From Kitasatospora terrestris (GTDB lineage Bacteria > Actinomycetota > Actinomycetes > Streptomycetales > Streptomycetaceae), in the NCBI RefSeq assembly GCF_039542905.1, contig NZ_BAABIS010000001.1:2728001-2792000 (forward strand): a DNA stretch of 64,000 nt. Reading direction: 5' to 3'. Shown piece by piece: positions 16,982 through 25,914 of this stretch. Below the pieces are notes generated by a model that saw only the letters and a list, made by a program, of their open reading frames with translations, was not told the origin of the DNA and did no database searches. The position numbers and the translations under genes are program-made. Position 1 is the stretch's first letter. Each line of letters starts with the position of its first letter.

Positions 16982-17881
16982 GTGATCGACGACCTCCCAC
17001 CCGGGTTGACGGCGCGTCATCCGGTCGAGGGCGACCACCCGAGGGTGCTCGCCGTCCTGGACCGCTGGTGGGGCGGGCTGAAGGGCGCGGCCGGCGCACG
17101 GGAGCGGGCGCTGCTGCTGCCCCGGCTGTACTTCCAGCACTTCGCCGCGAGCAGCTTCGTGGTGGAGCACCCGGACGGCGGACTCGCCGCCTTCCTGGTC
17201 GGTTTCCTCTCCGACAGCGAGCCGGACGCCGCCTACGTGCACTTCGTCGGCGTCGACCCGGCCCTGCAGGGGTCGGGCGTCGGAGCGGCGCTCTACCGGG
17301 CGTTCTTCGCCCTCGCCCGGCGGCACGGCCGACGGACGGTGCGCTGCGTCACCAGCCCGGAGAACACCGGCTCGCGGGCCTTCCACGCCCGGCTCGGCTT
17401 CACCGCCTCGCCGGTGCGCCCCGACTACGACGGCCCGGGCCTGGACCGGGTGGTCTTCACCCTGGAGCTGGATCCCGACCCTGCGTCCGCCCCTGTGTCC
17501 GCCCCTGTGCCAGAACCTGCTCCAGCCCCGGCGCAGGCCCGCGGGCTGCGGCTGCTGGACGGCGTGTACGCGCTGGAGCACCGCCCGGACGCGGCCGGAC
17601 CGGCCGGCGACTGGCTCGCGGCGGTCCGGGCACCGGAGGGGCTGACCGTGATCCGCCCGGCCGGTCCGGACGAGGAGCGGTGGCTCGCGCTGTACGACGC
17701 CGATCCCGACCACGGCCTGGACGTGCCCGGCCTGCTCGCCGCCGTCCTGGTGCCGCTGGCCGCCGCCGGGGTACCGGTGTTCACCGCCTCCACGCACCAC
17801 GCGGACGTGGTCCTGGTCCCCGAACGGCGGCGCGCGGACGCGCTGGTCTCCCTGCACAGGGCCGGGTTCACGGTGCGTTGA
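16982..17881 (+). CDS. GNAT acetyltransferase fused to an ACT-like (CASTOR) domain
   Basis: From a GTG at 16982 the product is 299 aa. Residues 1-160 form a GNAT domain, with the acetyl-CoA loop VDPALQGSGVGAALYRAFF and the C-terminal ENTGSRAFHARLGF. A Pro/Ala linker of about 25 residues follows. The last 120 residues (LRLLDGVYALEH, then PGLLAAVLVPLAAAGVPVF and ADALVSLHRAGF) resemble stand-alone ACT/CASTOR amino-acid-binding proteins. An amino-acid-regulated acetyltransferase is inferred. It lies between the nitrate and nitrite reductase genes, 25 nt after nasA, and may be in the nasA transcript. Confidence 0.75.
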   Translation: MIDDLPPGLTARHPVEGDHPRVLAVLDRWWGGLKGAAGARERALLLPRLYFQHFAASSFVVEHPDGGLAAFLVGFLSDSEPDAAYVHFVGVDPALQGSGVGAALYRAFFALARRHGRRTVRCVTSPENTGSRAFHARLGFTASPVRPDYDGPGLDRVVFTLELDPDPASAPVSAPVPEPAPAPAQARGLRLLDGVYALEHRPDAAGPAGDWLAAVRAPEGLTVIRPAGPDEERWLALYDADPDHGLDVPGLLAAVLVPLAAAGVPVFTASTHHADVVLVPERRRADALVSLHRAGFTVR

Positions 17882-17956
17882 ACCGTGTGCCGACCCGTGC
17901 GCCGAACCGCTCCCGGCAGCCGCTCACAGCCTCCGCCGGACCGCGATGAGGGCTAA

Positions 17957-17994
17957 GTTCCGGCCGTGAAACAGCGCGGCACCTGACGAGAAAC
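17957..17994 (+). promoter_or_regulatory. GlnR-type binding site upstream of the nir operon
   Basis: Four 5-bp sites occur in exact 11-bp steps: GTTCC (17957), GAAAC (17968), GCACC (17979) and GAAAC (17990), each separated by 6 nt. The published Streptomyces GlnR consensus alternates gTnAc and GaAAc sites with 6-nt spacers, so both GAAAC sites are perfect and the others partial. It lies 12 nt upstream of the first possible start of the reductase gene. Confidence 0.7.
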
Positions 17995-18005
17995 ACCCGC
18001 CGACC

Positions 18006-19331
18006 ATGCTCGATGGCATGACAGCGACCGAGACGCGGGTAGTGGTGGTGGGCGGCGGCATGGCCGGCCACCGGCTGGCCCGGCAGGTGGCCGCCCGGGG
18101 CGGACGCGAGGTGCTGCTGCTCTGCGAGGAGCCGCAGGCCCCGTACAACCGGGTGCTGCTCGCCGAGGTGCTGGCCGGGCGGTACGCGCCCGAGCTGGCC
18201 GCCCTCACCGAGCTGCCCGACCAGGTCGTCCGGCGGCACACCCGGGTGGTGCGGATCGACCGCGACCAGCACCGGGTGCTGTGCGACGACGGCTCGGCGA
18301 TCGGCTACGGCGACCTGGTGCTGGCCACCGGTTCCAACCCGGTGCTGCCCGCGCTGCGCGGCCTGTTCGACGACTCTCCCCCAGCCTCCGGCCGGGAGCG
18401 ATGGGGGCGCCTCCCAGCCGCCAAGACCCGGGGAGAACTCCCCTCCGGGGTCTTCGCGTTCCGCACCCTGGCGGACTGCGCCGACATCGACGCCTACCTG
18501 CCGGACGTCCGGCAGGCGGTGGTGGTCGGCGGCGGGCTGCTCGGGGTGAGCGCCGCCCGGGCGCTGGCCGGCCGCGGCGTGCCCACGGTCCTCGCCCACC
18601 AGGGCGAGCACCTGATGGAGCGCCAGCTCGACGAGGACGCGGCCGGACTGCTGGCCGGCCACCTGGCCGAGCTGGGCATCGAGGTGCACACCGAGTGCCG
18701 GGTCCGCTCGGTCCTGACCGACGGCGAACGCCGGGTCACCGGCGTGGAACTGGCGGACGGCTTCCGGCTCGACGCGCAGCTGCTGGTGGTCGCGGTCGGG
18801 GTCCGCCCGCGCACCAACCTGGCGCAGGCCGCCGGCCTCGCGGTCCGCAAGGGCATCGTGGTCGACGACCGGCTCACCACCTCCGACCCGCGCATCCACG
18901 CCGTCGGCGACTGCGCCGAGCACGACGGCGAGGTCTACGGCCTGGCCGGCCCGGCGATCGCCCAGGCCGACCTGCTGGCCCGGGTGCTCGGCGGCGAGGA
19001 CGCCGTCTACCGCGGCAGCCGGCTGCTCACCCGGCTCACCCTGCCGCACACCGACCGGCCGCTGGACCTCGCCGCGTTCGGCGAGACCACCCCGGCCGGA
19101 CCGCAGGACCGCGTGGTCCGCCTCACCGACGCCGGCCGCGGCTCCTACCGCAAGGTGATCGTCCGCCGCGACGAGCTGGGCGGTGACCGCCTCGTCGGCG
19201 GCGTCCTGCTCGGAGACCTCGACACCGTCGGGACCATCGCCGACACCTGGGAGGGCGACGAGGCCCTGTCAGCGCATCCGCTCCACCTGCTCACCACCCT
19301 GGGCACGAACTTCGGAGGGCCTTCCCGATGA
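18006..19331 (+). CDS. FAD/NAD(P)-dependent reductase of the nitrite/nitrate reductase system
   Basis: The 441-aa protein has the class I pyridine-nucleotide oxidoreductase layout. FAD binding is [16 protein letters not shown] at the N-terminus, followed by LVLATGSNP. The NAD(P) motif AVVVGGGLLGVSAARAL is near the middle, and IHAVGDCAEHDGEVYGL is the second FAD motif. It resembles the N-terminal half of NirB and NasB-like electron donors, so it may feed electrons to NasA. Residues 124-142 are an in-frame insertion from a repeat. An ATG at 18018 is an alternative start. Its stop overlaps nirB (ATGA). Confidence 0.85.
   Translation: MLDGMTATETRVVVVGGGMAGHRLARQVAARGGREVLLLCEEPQAPYNRVLLAEVLAGRYAPELAALTELPDQVVRRHTRVVRIDRDQHRVLCDDGSAIGYGDLVLATGSNPVLPALRGLFDDSPPASGRERWGRLPAAKTRGELPSGVFAFRTLADCADIDAYLPDVRQAVVVGGGLLGVSAARALAGRGVPTVLAHQGEHLMERQLDEDAAGLLAGHLAELGIEVHTECRVRSVLTDGERRVTGVELADGFRLDAQLLVVAVGVRPRTNLAQAAGLAVRKGIVVDDRLTTSDPRIHAVGDCAEHDGEVYGLAGPAIAQADLLARVLGGEDAVYRGSRLLTRLTLPHTDRPLDLAAFGETTPAGPQDRVVRLTDAGRGSYRKVIVRRDELGGDRLVGGVLLGDLDTVGTIADTWEGDEALSAHPLHLLTTLGTNFGGPSR
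18375..18431 (+). repeat. Repeat-like insertion in frame within the reductase gene
   Basis: The 57 nt between codons for FDD and GELPSGVF begin CTCCCCCAGCCTCCGGCCGG on the inner strand and end in hairpin-forming sequence. The encoded peptide SPPASGRERWGRLPAAKTR interrupts a conserved FAD-reductase region where homologues have only a short turn. The DNA resembles the CTCCCCCAGC...GGGGG palindromic repeats found between genes in Streptomyces (remembered, not searched). Confidence 0.6.
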
Positions 19332-21937
19332 CCACCACCAAGCCCACGCTGCTCCTGGTCGGGTACGGCATGGTCGGCCACCGCTTCCTGGAAGCCCTGG
19401 CCGACGCCGGCGCCGCCGACCGCTACCGCGTCGTCGTGCTCGCCGAGGAACCCCGGCACGCCTACGACCGGGTCGCCCTGACCTCGTACTTCTCCGGCAA
19501 GAGCGCGGACGACCTGCTGCTCGCCGAGGAGGGCTTCACCGACCGCCACGGCTACCAGGTGCACCTCAGCTCCCCGGCGGTGGCCATCGACCGGGCCGCG
19601 AAGACCGTCACCACCGCCGCCGGCCACACCGTGGCGTACGACACCCTGGTGCTGGCCACCGGCTCGTACCCGTTCGTCCCGCCGGTCGACGGCAAGGACG
19701 CCGAGGGCTGCTTCGTCTACCGCACCATCGAGGACCTGCAGGCGATCGAGACGTACGCGGCGGGCGCCAAGGTCGGCGCGGTGGTCGGCGGCGGCCTGCT
19801 CGGCCTGGAGGCGGCCGGTGCGCTCAAGGGCCTCGGCGTGGAGACCCACGTGGTCGAGTTCGCGCCCCGGCTGATGCCGGTGCAGGTCGACGACGGCGGC
19901 GGCGAGGCGCTGAAGCGCACCATCGAGGAGATGGGCGTGGTCGTGCACACCGGCGTCGGCACCAAGGCGGTCACCGTCTCCGCCGAGGGCAAGGCCGTCG
20001 GGATGGACTTCACCGACGGGTCGGCGCTGGCCACCGACATGGTGATCTTCTCGGCCGGTGTCCGCCCCCGCGACCAGCTCGCCCGGGAGAGCGGCCTGAC
20101 GGTCGGCGAGCGCGGCGGCATCAGCGTCGACGAGTACTGCCTGACCAGTGACCCGAACATCTACGCCATCGGCGAGTGCGCGCTGGCCGTCGACGGCCGG
20201 GTCTACGGCCTGGTCGCCCCCGGCTACGAAATGGCCCAGACCGTCGCCCAGCAGCTCGCCGACGTCTCCGCCAAGCCCTTCACCGGCGCCGACCTCTCCA
20301 CCAAGCTCAAGCTGCTCGGCGTGGACGTGGCCAGCTTCGGCGACGCCTTCGGCAACACCCCCGGCGCGCTCGACGTGGTCTACTCCGACTCCCGCTCCGG
20401 CATCTACAAGAAGCTGGTCGTCACCCCCGAGGGGGCGCTGCTCGGCGGCATCCTGGTCGGCGACGCCGAGGCGTACGCCTCGCTGCGGCCGCTGGCCGGC
20501 ACCGGCAACCCGCTGCCCGTCCCGGCGGAGTCCCTCGTCCTCCCCGCCGGCGCCGGCGCCCCCGTCTCGCTCGGCAGCTCCGCCCTCCCCGACGACGCCG
20601 TGGTCTGCAACTGCCACAACGTCACCAAGGGCGCCGTCCGCTCCGCCGTCACCGAGCACAACTGCACCACCGTGCCCGAGGTCAAGAAGTGCACCAAGGC
20701 CGGCTCCGGCTGCGGTTCCTGCATCAAGCTGCTCTCCACCATCGTCAGCGAGGAGCTGGAGGCCAGCGGCGTCGAGGTCGACAAGGGCCTGTGCCCCTGC
20801 TTCGCCCACACCCGCGCCGAGCTGTACGAGATCGTCCGGGTCAAGCGCATCGCCACCCACCGCGAGCTGCTGCGCAAGCACGGCCGCGCCCCCGAGGGCG
20901 CCGAGGGCTGCGAGGTCTGCAAGCCCACCGTCGGCTCGATCATCGCCTCGCTCGCCCCCGAGCTGGAGGCCTCCGGCCACATCCTGGACGGCGAGCAGGC
21001 CGCCCTGCAGGACACCAACGACCACTTCCTGGCCAACCTGCAGAAGAACGGCTCCTACTCGGTCGTCCCGCGCATCCCCGGCGGCGAGATCACCCCGGAG
21101 AAGCTGATCGTGATCGGCGAGGTCGCCCGCGACTTCGGCCTCTACACCAAGATCACCGGCGGCCAGCGGATCGACCTCTTCGGCGCCAGCGTGGACCAGC
21201 TCCCGCTGATCTGGACCCGCCTCGTCGAGGCCGGCTTCGAGTCCGGCCACGCCTACGGCAAGTCGCTGCGCACCGTGAAGTCCTGCGTCGGCTCGACCTG
21301 GTGCCGGTACGGCGTCCAGGACTCCGTCGCCATGGCGATCCACCTGGAGCTCCGCTACCGCGGCCTGCGCTCCCCGCACAAGCTCAAGTCCGCCGTCTCC
21401 GGCTGCGCCCGCGAGTGCGCCGAGGCCCGCGGCAAGGACTTCGGTGTCATCGCCACCTCCAACGGCTGGAATCTCTACGTCGGCGGCAACGGCGGCGCCA
21501 CCCCGCGCCACGCCGACCTGCTCGCCCAGGACCTCGACGACGAGGGGCTGATCAAGCTCATCGACCGGTTCCTGATGTTCTACATCCGCACCGCCGACCG
21601 GCTCGAGCGCACCTCCACCTGGCTGGAGCGGATCGAGGGCGGCCTCGACCACGTCCGCGACGTGGTCGTCCACGACACCCTCGGCATCGCCGCCGACCTG
21701 GAGGAGCTGATGGCCCACCACGTCGCCGACTACCAGGACGAATGGGCCGCCACCCTGGCCGACCCCGACCGGATGCGCCGCTTCGTCTCCTTCGTCAACG
21801 CGCCCGGCGTGCCCGACCCCAGCATCCGCTTCACCCCCGAGCGCGACCAGATCAAGCCCGACCTGGTCCTGCTCGCCACCGAGGAGGAGCTGCTCGCCGC
21901 CCTCGACCCCGACAACGCCATCCTGGAGACCCGATGA
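19328..21937 (+). CDS. nirB: Nitrite reductase large subunit NirB
   Basis: The 869-aa protein reduces nitrite to ammonium with NAD(P)H in the cytoplasm. Domains in order are FAD (LLVGYGMVGHRFLE), NAD(P) (GAVVGGGLLGLEAAGAL), and a BFD-like [2Fe-2S] domain near residues 425-480 (VCNCHNVTKGAV, then CTKAGSGCGSC). The siroheme/[4Fe-4S] domain follows, with ligands in CVGSTWC and SGCARECAEA near residues 650-700. Length matches the family. It overlaps its neighbours by ATGA at both ends, so the reductase, nirB and nirD form a coupled operon. Confidence 0.97.
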   Translation: MTTTKPTLLLVGYGMVGHRFLEALADAGAADRYRVVVLAEEPRHAYDRVALTSYFSGKSADDLLLAEEGFTDRHGYQVHLSSPAVAIDRAAKTVTTAAGHTVAYDTLVLATGSYPFVPPVDGKDAEGCFVYRTIEDLQAIETYAAGAKVGAVVGGGLLGLEAAGALKGLGVETHVVEFAPRLMPVQVDDGGGEALKRTIEEMGVVVHTGVGTKAVTVSAEGKAVGMDFTDGSALATDMVIFSAGVRPRDQLARESGLTVGERGGISVDEYCLTSDPNIYAIGECALAVDGRVYGLVAPGYEMAQTVAQQLADVSAKPFTGADLSTKLKLLGVDVASFGDAFGNTPGALDVVYSDSRSGIYKKLVVTPEGALLGGILVGDAEAYASLRPLAGTGNPLPVPAESLVLPAGAGAPVSLGSSALPDDAVVCNCHNVTKGAVRSAVTEHNCTTVPEVKKCTKAGSGCGSCIKLLSTIVSEELEASGVEVDKGLCPCFAHTRAELYEIVRVKRIATHRELLRKHGRAPEGAEGCEVCKPTVGSIIASLAPELEASGHILDGEQAALQDTNDHFLANLQKNGSYSVVPRIPGGEITPEKLIVIGEVARDFGLYTKITGGQRIDLFGASVDQLPLIWTRLVEAGFESGHAYGKSLRTVKSCVGSTWCRYGVQDSVAMAIHLELRYRGLRSPHKLKSAVSGCARECAEARGKDFGVIATSNGWNLYVGGNGGATPRHADLLAQDLDDEGLIKLIDRFLMFYIRTADRLERTSTWLERIEGGLDHVRDVVVHDTLGIAADLEELMAHHVADYQDEWAATLADPDRMRRFVSFVNAPGVPDPSIRFTPERDQIKPDLVLLATEEELLAALDPDNAILETR

Positions 21938-22287
21938 CCACCGTCGCCGTACAGACCCGCGTCGAACTGCTCACCGGCCGCACCTGGACCCCCGTCTGCG
22001 ACTGGGACCAGCTCGCTCCCGGCCGCGGCGTCGCCGTCCTCCTCCCGGACGGCCAGCAGGCCGCGCTCTTCCGGGACGCCAACGACCGCGTCCACGCCGT
22101 CTCCAACCGTGACCCGTTCACCGGCGCGTACGTGCTCTCCCGCGGCCTGATCGGCTCCACCGCCGACGGCCGGGTCTACGTCGCCTCGCCGCTGCTCAAG
22201 CAGCGCTTCGACCTGGTCACCGGCGAGTGCCTCGACGACGAGACGGCCCGCATCCCCGTCCACACCACCCGACTGACCGACCACTGA
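21934..22287 (+). CDS. nirD: Nitrite reductase small subunit NirD
   Basis: The 117-aa protein has a Rieske-like beta fold without the [2Fe-2S] ligands, as is usual for NirD. Visible parts are WTPVCDWDQLAPGRGVAVLL, then NRDPFTGAYVLSRGLIG and SPLLKQRFDLVTGECL. It partners NirB in the NADH-dependent nitrite reductase. It starts inside the nirB stop (ATGA) and is followed by a strong terminator, making it the last gene of the operon. Confidence 0.96.
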   Translation: MTTVAVQTRVELLTGRTWTPVCDWDQLAPGRGVAVLLPDGQQAALFRDANDRVHAVSNRDPFTGAYVLSRGLIGSTADGRVYVASPLLKQRFDLVTGECLDDETARIPVHTTRLTDH

Positions 22288-22306
22288 CCACTGACCACCT
22301 GAGCTC

Positions 22307-22366
22307 CTGACGGCCCCCGAAACTCGGCAGTTGCCCGCCCTGACGCTGCCGGCAGGGGGCCGTCAG
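22307..22366 (+). terminator. Terminator of the nir operon
   Basis: CTGACGGCCCCC (22307-22318) and GGGGGCCGTCAG (22355-22366) are perfect 12-nt complements enclosing a 36-nt region that can fold further. It lies 20 nt after the nirD stop. Confidence 0.7.
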
Positions 22367-22517
22367 GCATTCTCGTCCCCCTCCGAGACCCCGGCGCCCC
22401 GGCAGGGGCATGGGGGACTGCGTGCCCAGCCGCCCACGGCCCTCAGCCACCACTGCCCTCAACCACCACGGCCCTCAACCGCCGATGGCTCGGACGGAAG
22501 CCCCCGGTCGGTCCGCG

Positions 22518-23492
22518 TCAGCGCAGGCGCGCCAGCACCGCTCCCGCCATCCCCTCCTGGCCCCTGGCGTTCGGGTGCACCGGGGCCGCGCCCGCCGCCG
22601 GCTGCGGCGGCTCGATCCAGCGCTCCGCCTCACCCGCGCACATGTCGTGCCCCTGCGAGGCCGCCCAGGTGTCCACGTAGACCGCTCCGCCGGCCGCCGC
22701 GCGGGCGCTGAGCATCGCGTTCAGCGCCCGCTCCTGCTCCCCGACGAACAGCACGTCCCCCGCCGCCACGCCGTCCCCGAGCGCGGCCGCGCAGCGCGCC
22801 GGATCGCCCGGCAGCAGCGCCGGGTACCCGACCACCAGCACCCGTGCCTGCGGCGCCCGCCGCCGGATCTCGCCCAGCGCGGACGCCAGCCGCTGCCCCG
22901 CCGCGTCCAGCCGCCGCTCCACCTCGCCGCGGCCCGCGCCCTCGGTGTAGTACGCCCGGCACGGCGCGTCCGCCACCGCGCGCTCCCCCAGCAGGCCGGA
23001 CCGCAGGCTCTCCACCGCGCAGCGCCCGAGCACGTCGAGGAAGCCCGCGTCGTTGCCCCCGATGCCGACCGTGACCAGCCGGGTGGCCGGCGTCAGCGCG
23101 TCCAGCTGCGGCGGGTTGGTCCCGTCGTCCGTCCGCTGGGCCGCTGTCAGGTCGGTCGTCCGGGCGCCGCTGCAGCTGACGTCCGTGAACTCCGTCACCT
23201 TCAGGCCGCGAGCGACCAGTGACGGGTAGTTCACCCCGGACCTCGCACAGCCCGCCGGCAGCCCTACCTGGGGCTGGATCCGCAGCCCCGAGGTGTACGA
23301 ATCCCCCAGCGCGACGTACGGCCCCAGCGGCACGGCACCCGGGCCGGGACTCGGGCTCGCGCCGGTGCCCGCCCGCGCCGCACCGGTGCTCGGCACCGGC
23401 ACCGGCCGCTCCGCCGGGCCGCCACCGCAGCCGGCCACCAACACCCCCAGGGCCACCGCGACAGCGGCGGCCGCCACCCCCGAGCGCCGCAC
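22518..23492 (-). CDS. SGNH/GDSL-family hydrolase, lipoprotein
   Basis: From a GTG at 23492 the product is 324 aa. The lipobox is LVAGC (Cys22), followed by a Ser/Pro/Ala linker. SGNH blocks are clear: GDSYTSG with the nucleophile Ser, GIGGND with the oxyanion Asn, and VHPNARG with the catalytic His. Several cysteines fit the disulphides of Streptomyces secreted lipase/esterases. It would hydrolyse esters at the outer membrane face. The GTG is preferred because it starts the signal peptide and lies only 1 nt after the PAC2 stop, so the two are likely coupled. Confidence 0.88.
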   Translation of the reverse strand: MRRSGVAAAAVAVALGVLVAGCGGGPAERPVPVPSTGAARAGTGASPSPGPGAVPLGPYVALGDSYTSGLRIQPQVGLPAGCARSGVNYPSLVARGLKVTEFTDVSCSGARTTDLTAAQRTDDGTNPPQLDALTPATRLVTVGIGGNDAGFLDVLGRCAVESLRSGLLGERAVADAPCRAYYTEGAGRGEVERRLDAAGQRLASALGEIRRRAPQARVLVVGYPALLPGDPARCAAALGDGVAAGDVLFVGEQERALNAMLSARAAAGGAVYVDTWAASQGHDMCAGEAERWIEPPQPAAGAAPVHPNARGQEGMAGAVLARLR

Positions 23493-23493
23493 C

Positions 23494-24435
23494 CTACTCG
23501 GTGTCGCGCTCGTGCTCGGCGAGGAACTCCTCGAACCGCCGGCCCAACTCGTCCGCCGAGGGCAGGTCGACCTCCTCGGCGAGCAGGCTCTCCCGGCTGA
23601 CCGCACCGGAGACCGCGTCGTACTGGCCCTCCATGCCCTGGATCGCCGACCGCAGCTCGCCGTCGCCCTGGGCCAGCTGCTCCTCGATCTCGGCGTGCAC
23701 CTCGTCCGTCCGGACCCGCAGCTCGGTGCCGGGCAGCACCAGACCGGTCGCGGACTGCACCGACTCGAGGATCACCACCGCGGCCGAGGGGTAGGCCGAG
23801 CGGGCGATGTAGTGCGGCACGTGCACGGCGAAGCCCAGCACGTCGTGCCCGGCCTCGGCCAGCCGGTACTCCACCAGCGCCTGGGCGCTGCCGGGCACCT
23901 GCGCCTGGTCGAACCACTTCGGGTGGCCCGGCGCCAGGTCGAGCCGGTTGCCGTGCGGGGTCAGGCCGACCGGGCGGGTGTGCGGCACGCCCATCGGGAT
24001 GCCGTGGAAGTCGACCGCGAGCCGGACCTGGAAGCGCTCGACCAGATCGGCCACGGCCGCGGCGAACAGCTCCCACTCGGTGTCCGGCTCCGGGCCGGTG
24101 AGCAGCAGGAACGGCGCGCCGACCGAGTCGTGCACCAGCTGGAGCAGGATCTCCGGCGGGTCGTACGCCACCCAGCTCTCGCGGTCGAAGGTCATCGCGG
24201 GCCGGCGGGCCCGGTAGTCGACCAGGCGGTCGTGGTCGAACCGGGCGACCACCTGCGGCGCCCCGTGCTCCAGCAGGTGGGAGACCACCTGGCCGCCGGC
24301 CTCCCCGGCGTCCATGAAGCCCTCGAAGTGGTAGAGCAGCACCAGACCGCTGCCCGCCTCGGCGGCGGCCCGCGCGGCCGCCAGCGCGGTCACGCCCTGC
24401 GGCTCCAGCTCGTACAGCTCCTTGGGATCACGCAC
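23494..24435 (-). CDS. PAC2-family protein
   Basis: From a GTG at 24435 the product is 313 aa, beginning [12 protein letters not shown], the usual actinobacterial PAC2 start. Characteristic parts are [13 protein letters not shown] near residue 35, [13 protein letters not shown] near residue 68, and [13 protein letters not shown] in the middle. The C-terminal 60 residues are acidic and helical ([13 protein letters not shown]). The PAC2 fold occurs in proteasome-assembly chaperones, and actinomycetes have a proteasome, but direct evidence for that role in this protein is lacking. A longer in-frame start at 24507 adds no conserved residues. Confidence 0.88.
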   Translation of the reverse strand: MRDPKELYELEPQGVTALAAARAAAEAGSGLVLLYHFEGFMDAGEAGGQVVSHLLEHGAPQVVARFDHDRLVDYRARRPAMTFDRESWVAYDPPEILLQLVHDSVGAPFLLLTGPEPDTEWELFAAAVADLVERFQVRLAVDFHGIPMGVPHTRPVGLTPHGNRLDLAPGHPKWFDQAQVPGSAQALVEYRLAEAGHDVLGFAVHVPHYIARSAYPSAAVVILESVQSATGLVLPGTELRVRTDEVHAEIEEQLAQGDGELRSAIQGMEGQYDAVSGAVSRESLLAEEVDLPSADELGRRFEEFLAEHERDTE

Positions 24436-25101
24436 GGTGCACCCAACCCCGTCCCGTCTCGTCGTCGTACCTGTCGTCCAGTCCAGCGTGGCGGAGGCCG
24501 CCGACATTCCCGCTGTGGTCCCGCACTCCGGTCAGAGTCTTCACCTCCCCTCGCGAATCCTCTCACTTCCGCTAAAAACCGCAGGTGGACTGCGTGGCGC
24601 CGGGATCGGAAGGTAGGATTCCGGCCGGGATCGAACAGTCCGCGGCGTACCGCACGGCTTCGCGCGCCCCCCATGGCGCGCCGCGAAGTGACGCATTGCC
24701 CTCGGACGGGTATCGTCCTCTCGCTGCCTCGCATCGTCGCGTCGTCGCGCCACGCCGTCTGTCACGTCGTGGGCCACGCCCCGGTCCGGTGTGCGGCCAG
24801 CCACTCCTAGCGCACCTTGCCTTCACCTGGCCGCCTGCTTCGCTTCGTGATCTCGTCTCTCTCTCGGCCATCTCGCGGACGCACACTGTCCCCTCGCTCG
24901 TCCCGCCGGACCGGTCCGTCGACCCGTGTCCGTCTCCGGCACCGCGCTGCCCGCTTCCGGGCCGCCGCACCCCCGCACGTCCCAGCCTCGGGCGTGACCG
25001 GACCGGGCGGCCGTTCCGAAGCCGGGGCGAAACGACCACTGCCCTCGTGCCGCAACCCTGGTGCGCGGGCCCCCGACGACCGTCGAAGGACCGAAGGATC
25101 C
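24436..25101. other. Long intergenic region between divergent genes, nothing convincing inside
   Basis: These 666 bases separate the PAC2 gene (leftward) and a GNAT gene (rightward). A TAGGAT hexamer at 24614-24619 is a possible -10 element, but I see no matching -35. Open frames here have no family signal or sensible start. A pyrimidine-rich stretch near 24850-24900 stands out slightly. Confidence 0.5.
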
Positions 25102-25827
25102 GTGCCCGTACCCGTCACCCTCTACGGCCGCACCGTGCGGCTGGAGCCCCTCGCCGAGCACCACGCCCCGGCCCTGGCCGAGGCAGGCGCTGAGGACCGT
25201 ACGACTTACGCCTTCACCCCCGTCCCGCACGGCCTGGAAGCCGCCCGCGACTACGTCGCGCGCGCCCTGGCCGACCGGGGTGCGGGCCGGTCGCTGCCCT
25301 TCGCCATCGTCAGTACCGCCGACAACCGGGTCGTCGGCTCGACCCGGTTCCTGGAACTCGACTACTGGCAGGGCCCGCTGGTCTGGCCGCCGACCCCCGG
25401 CGTCCCGCACGGCGACCCGCTGCTCGCCGTGCCGGACGCCGCCGAGATCGGCAACACCTGGCTGTCCCCGCGCGCCCAGGGCACCGGCATCAACACCGAG
25501 GGCAAGCTGCTGATGCTGCGGCACGCCTTCGAGGAGTGGGGCGTGCGCCGCATCTCGCTGCGCGCCGACGCCCGGAACACCCGCTCGCGGGCCGCGATCG
25601 AGCGGCTCGGCGCCACCTCCGAAGGGGTCCGCCGGGCGCACTCGCGCGGGCTGGACGGCGTGGTCCGGTCGACCGCCTTCTACTCGATCCTGGACGAGGA
25701 GTGGCCGGCCGTCCGCGACATCATCGAGCTGCGGATCGCCGCCGCCACCTCCCCGAGCGCGCCCGACCCGGCGCCCCTCAACCAGGAGTGCCTTAGACAC
25801 GGCAGCAGCCCGCTGATCCCGGTCTGA
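25102..25827 (+). CDS. GNAT-family acetyltransferase (RimJ/RimL-like)
   Basis: From a GTG at 25102, with GAAGGA just upstream, the product is 241 aa. It begins VTLYGRTVRLEPLAEHHAPA and continues with NRVVGSTRFLELD, EIGNTWLSPRAQGTGINTEG and RISLRADARNTRSRAAIERL. This is the Acetyltransf_3 pattern of RimJ/L-type N-acetyltransferases, including the ribosomal or N-terminal acetylating enzymes. The substrate is not predictable. The C-terminal 25 residues beyond the domain are variable. Confidence 0.85.
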   Translation: MPVPVTLYGRTVRLEPLAEHHAPALAEAGAEDRTTYAFTPVPHGLEAARDYVARALADRGAGRSLPFAIVSTADNRVVGSTRFLELDYWQGPLVWPPTPGVPHGDPLLAVPDAAEIGNTWLSPRAQGTGINTEGKLLMLRHAFEEWGVRRISLRADARNTRSRAAIERLGATSEGVRRAHSRGLDGVVRSTAFYSILDEEWPAVRDIIELRIAAATSPSAPDPAPLNQECLRHGSSPLIPV

Positions 25828-25914
25828 ATCCGGGCTTGACGCCGGCCCGGGCCTGAGCCCGGTGTTCCGTCCGCCGGGCCCGTCCCTCCCGTCCCCCTGC
25901 CCGTCCGTCCCGGC

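Noticed and set aside
24614-24619. TAGGAT as a firm promoter
   Set aside because: The hexamer fits a -10 element but no -35 lies at a normal distance; the nearest TGGACT is 22 nt away.
24585-25193. A 202-codon frame in the gap before the GNAT gene
   Set aside because: It overlaps the GNAT gene start in another frame, is Arg/Pro-rich and has no family signal; the gap is better read as non-coding.
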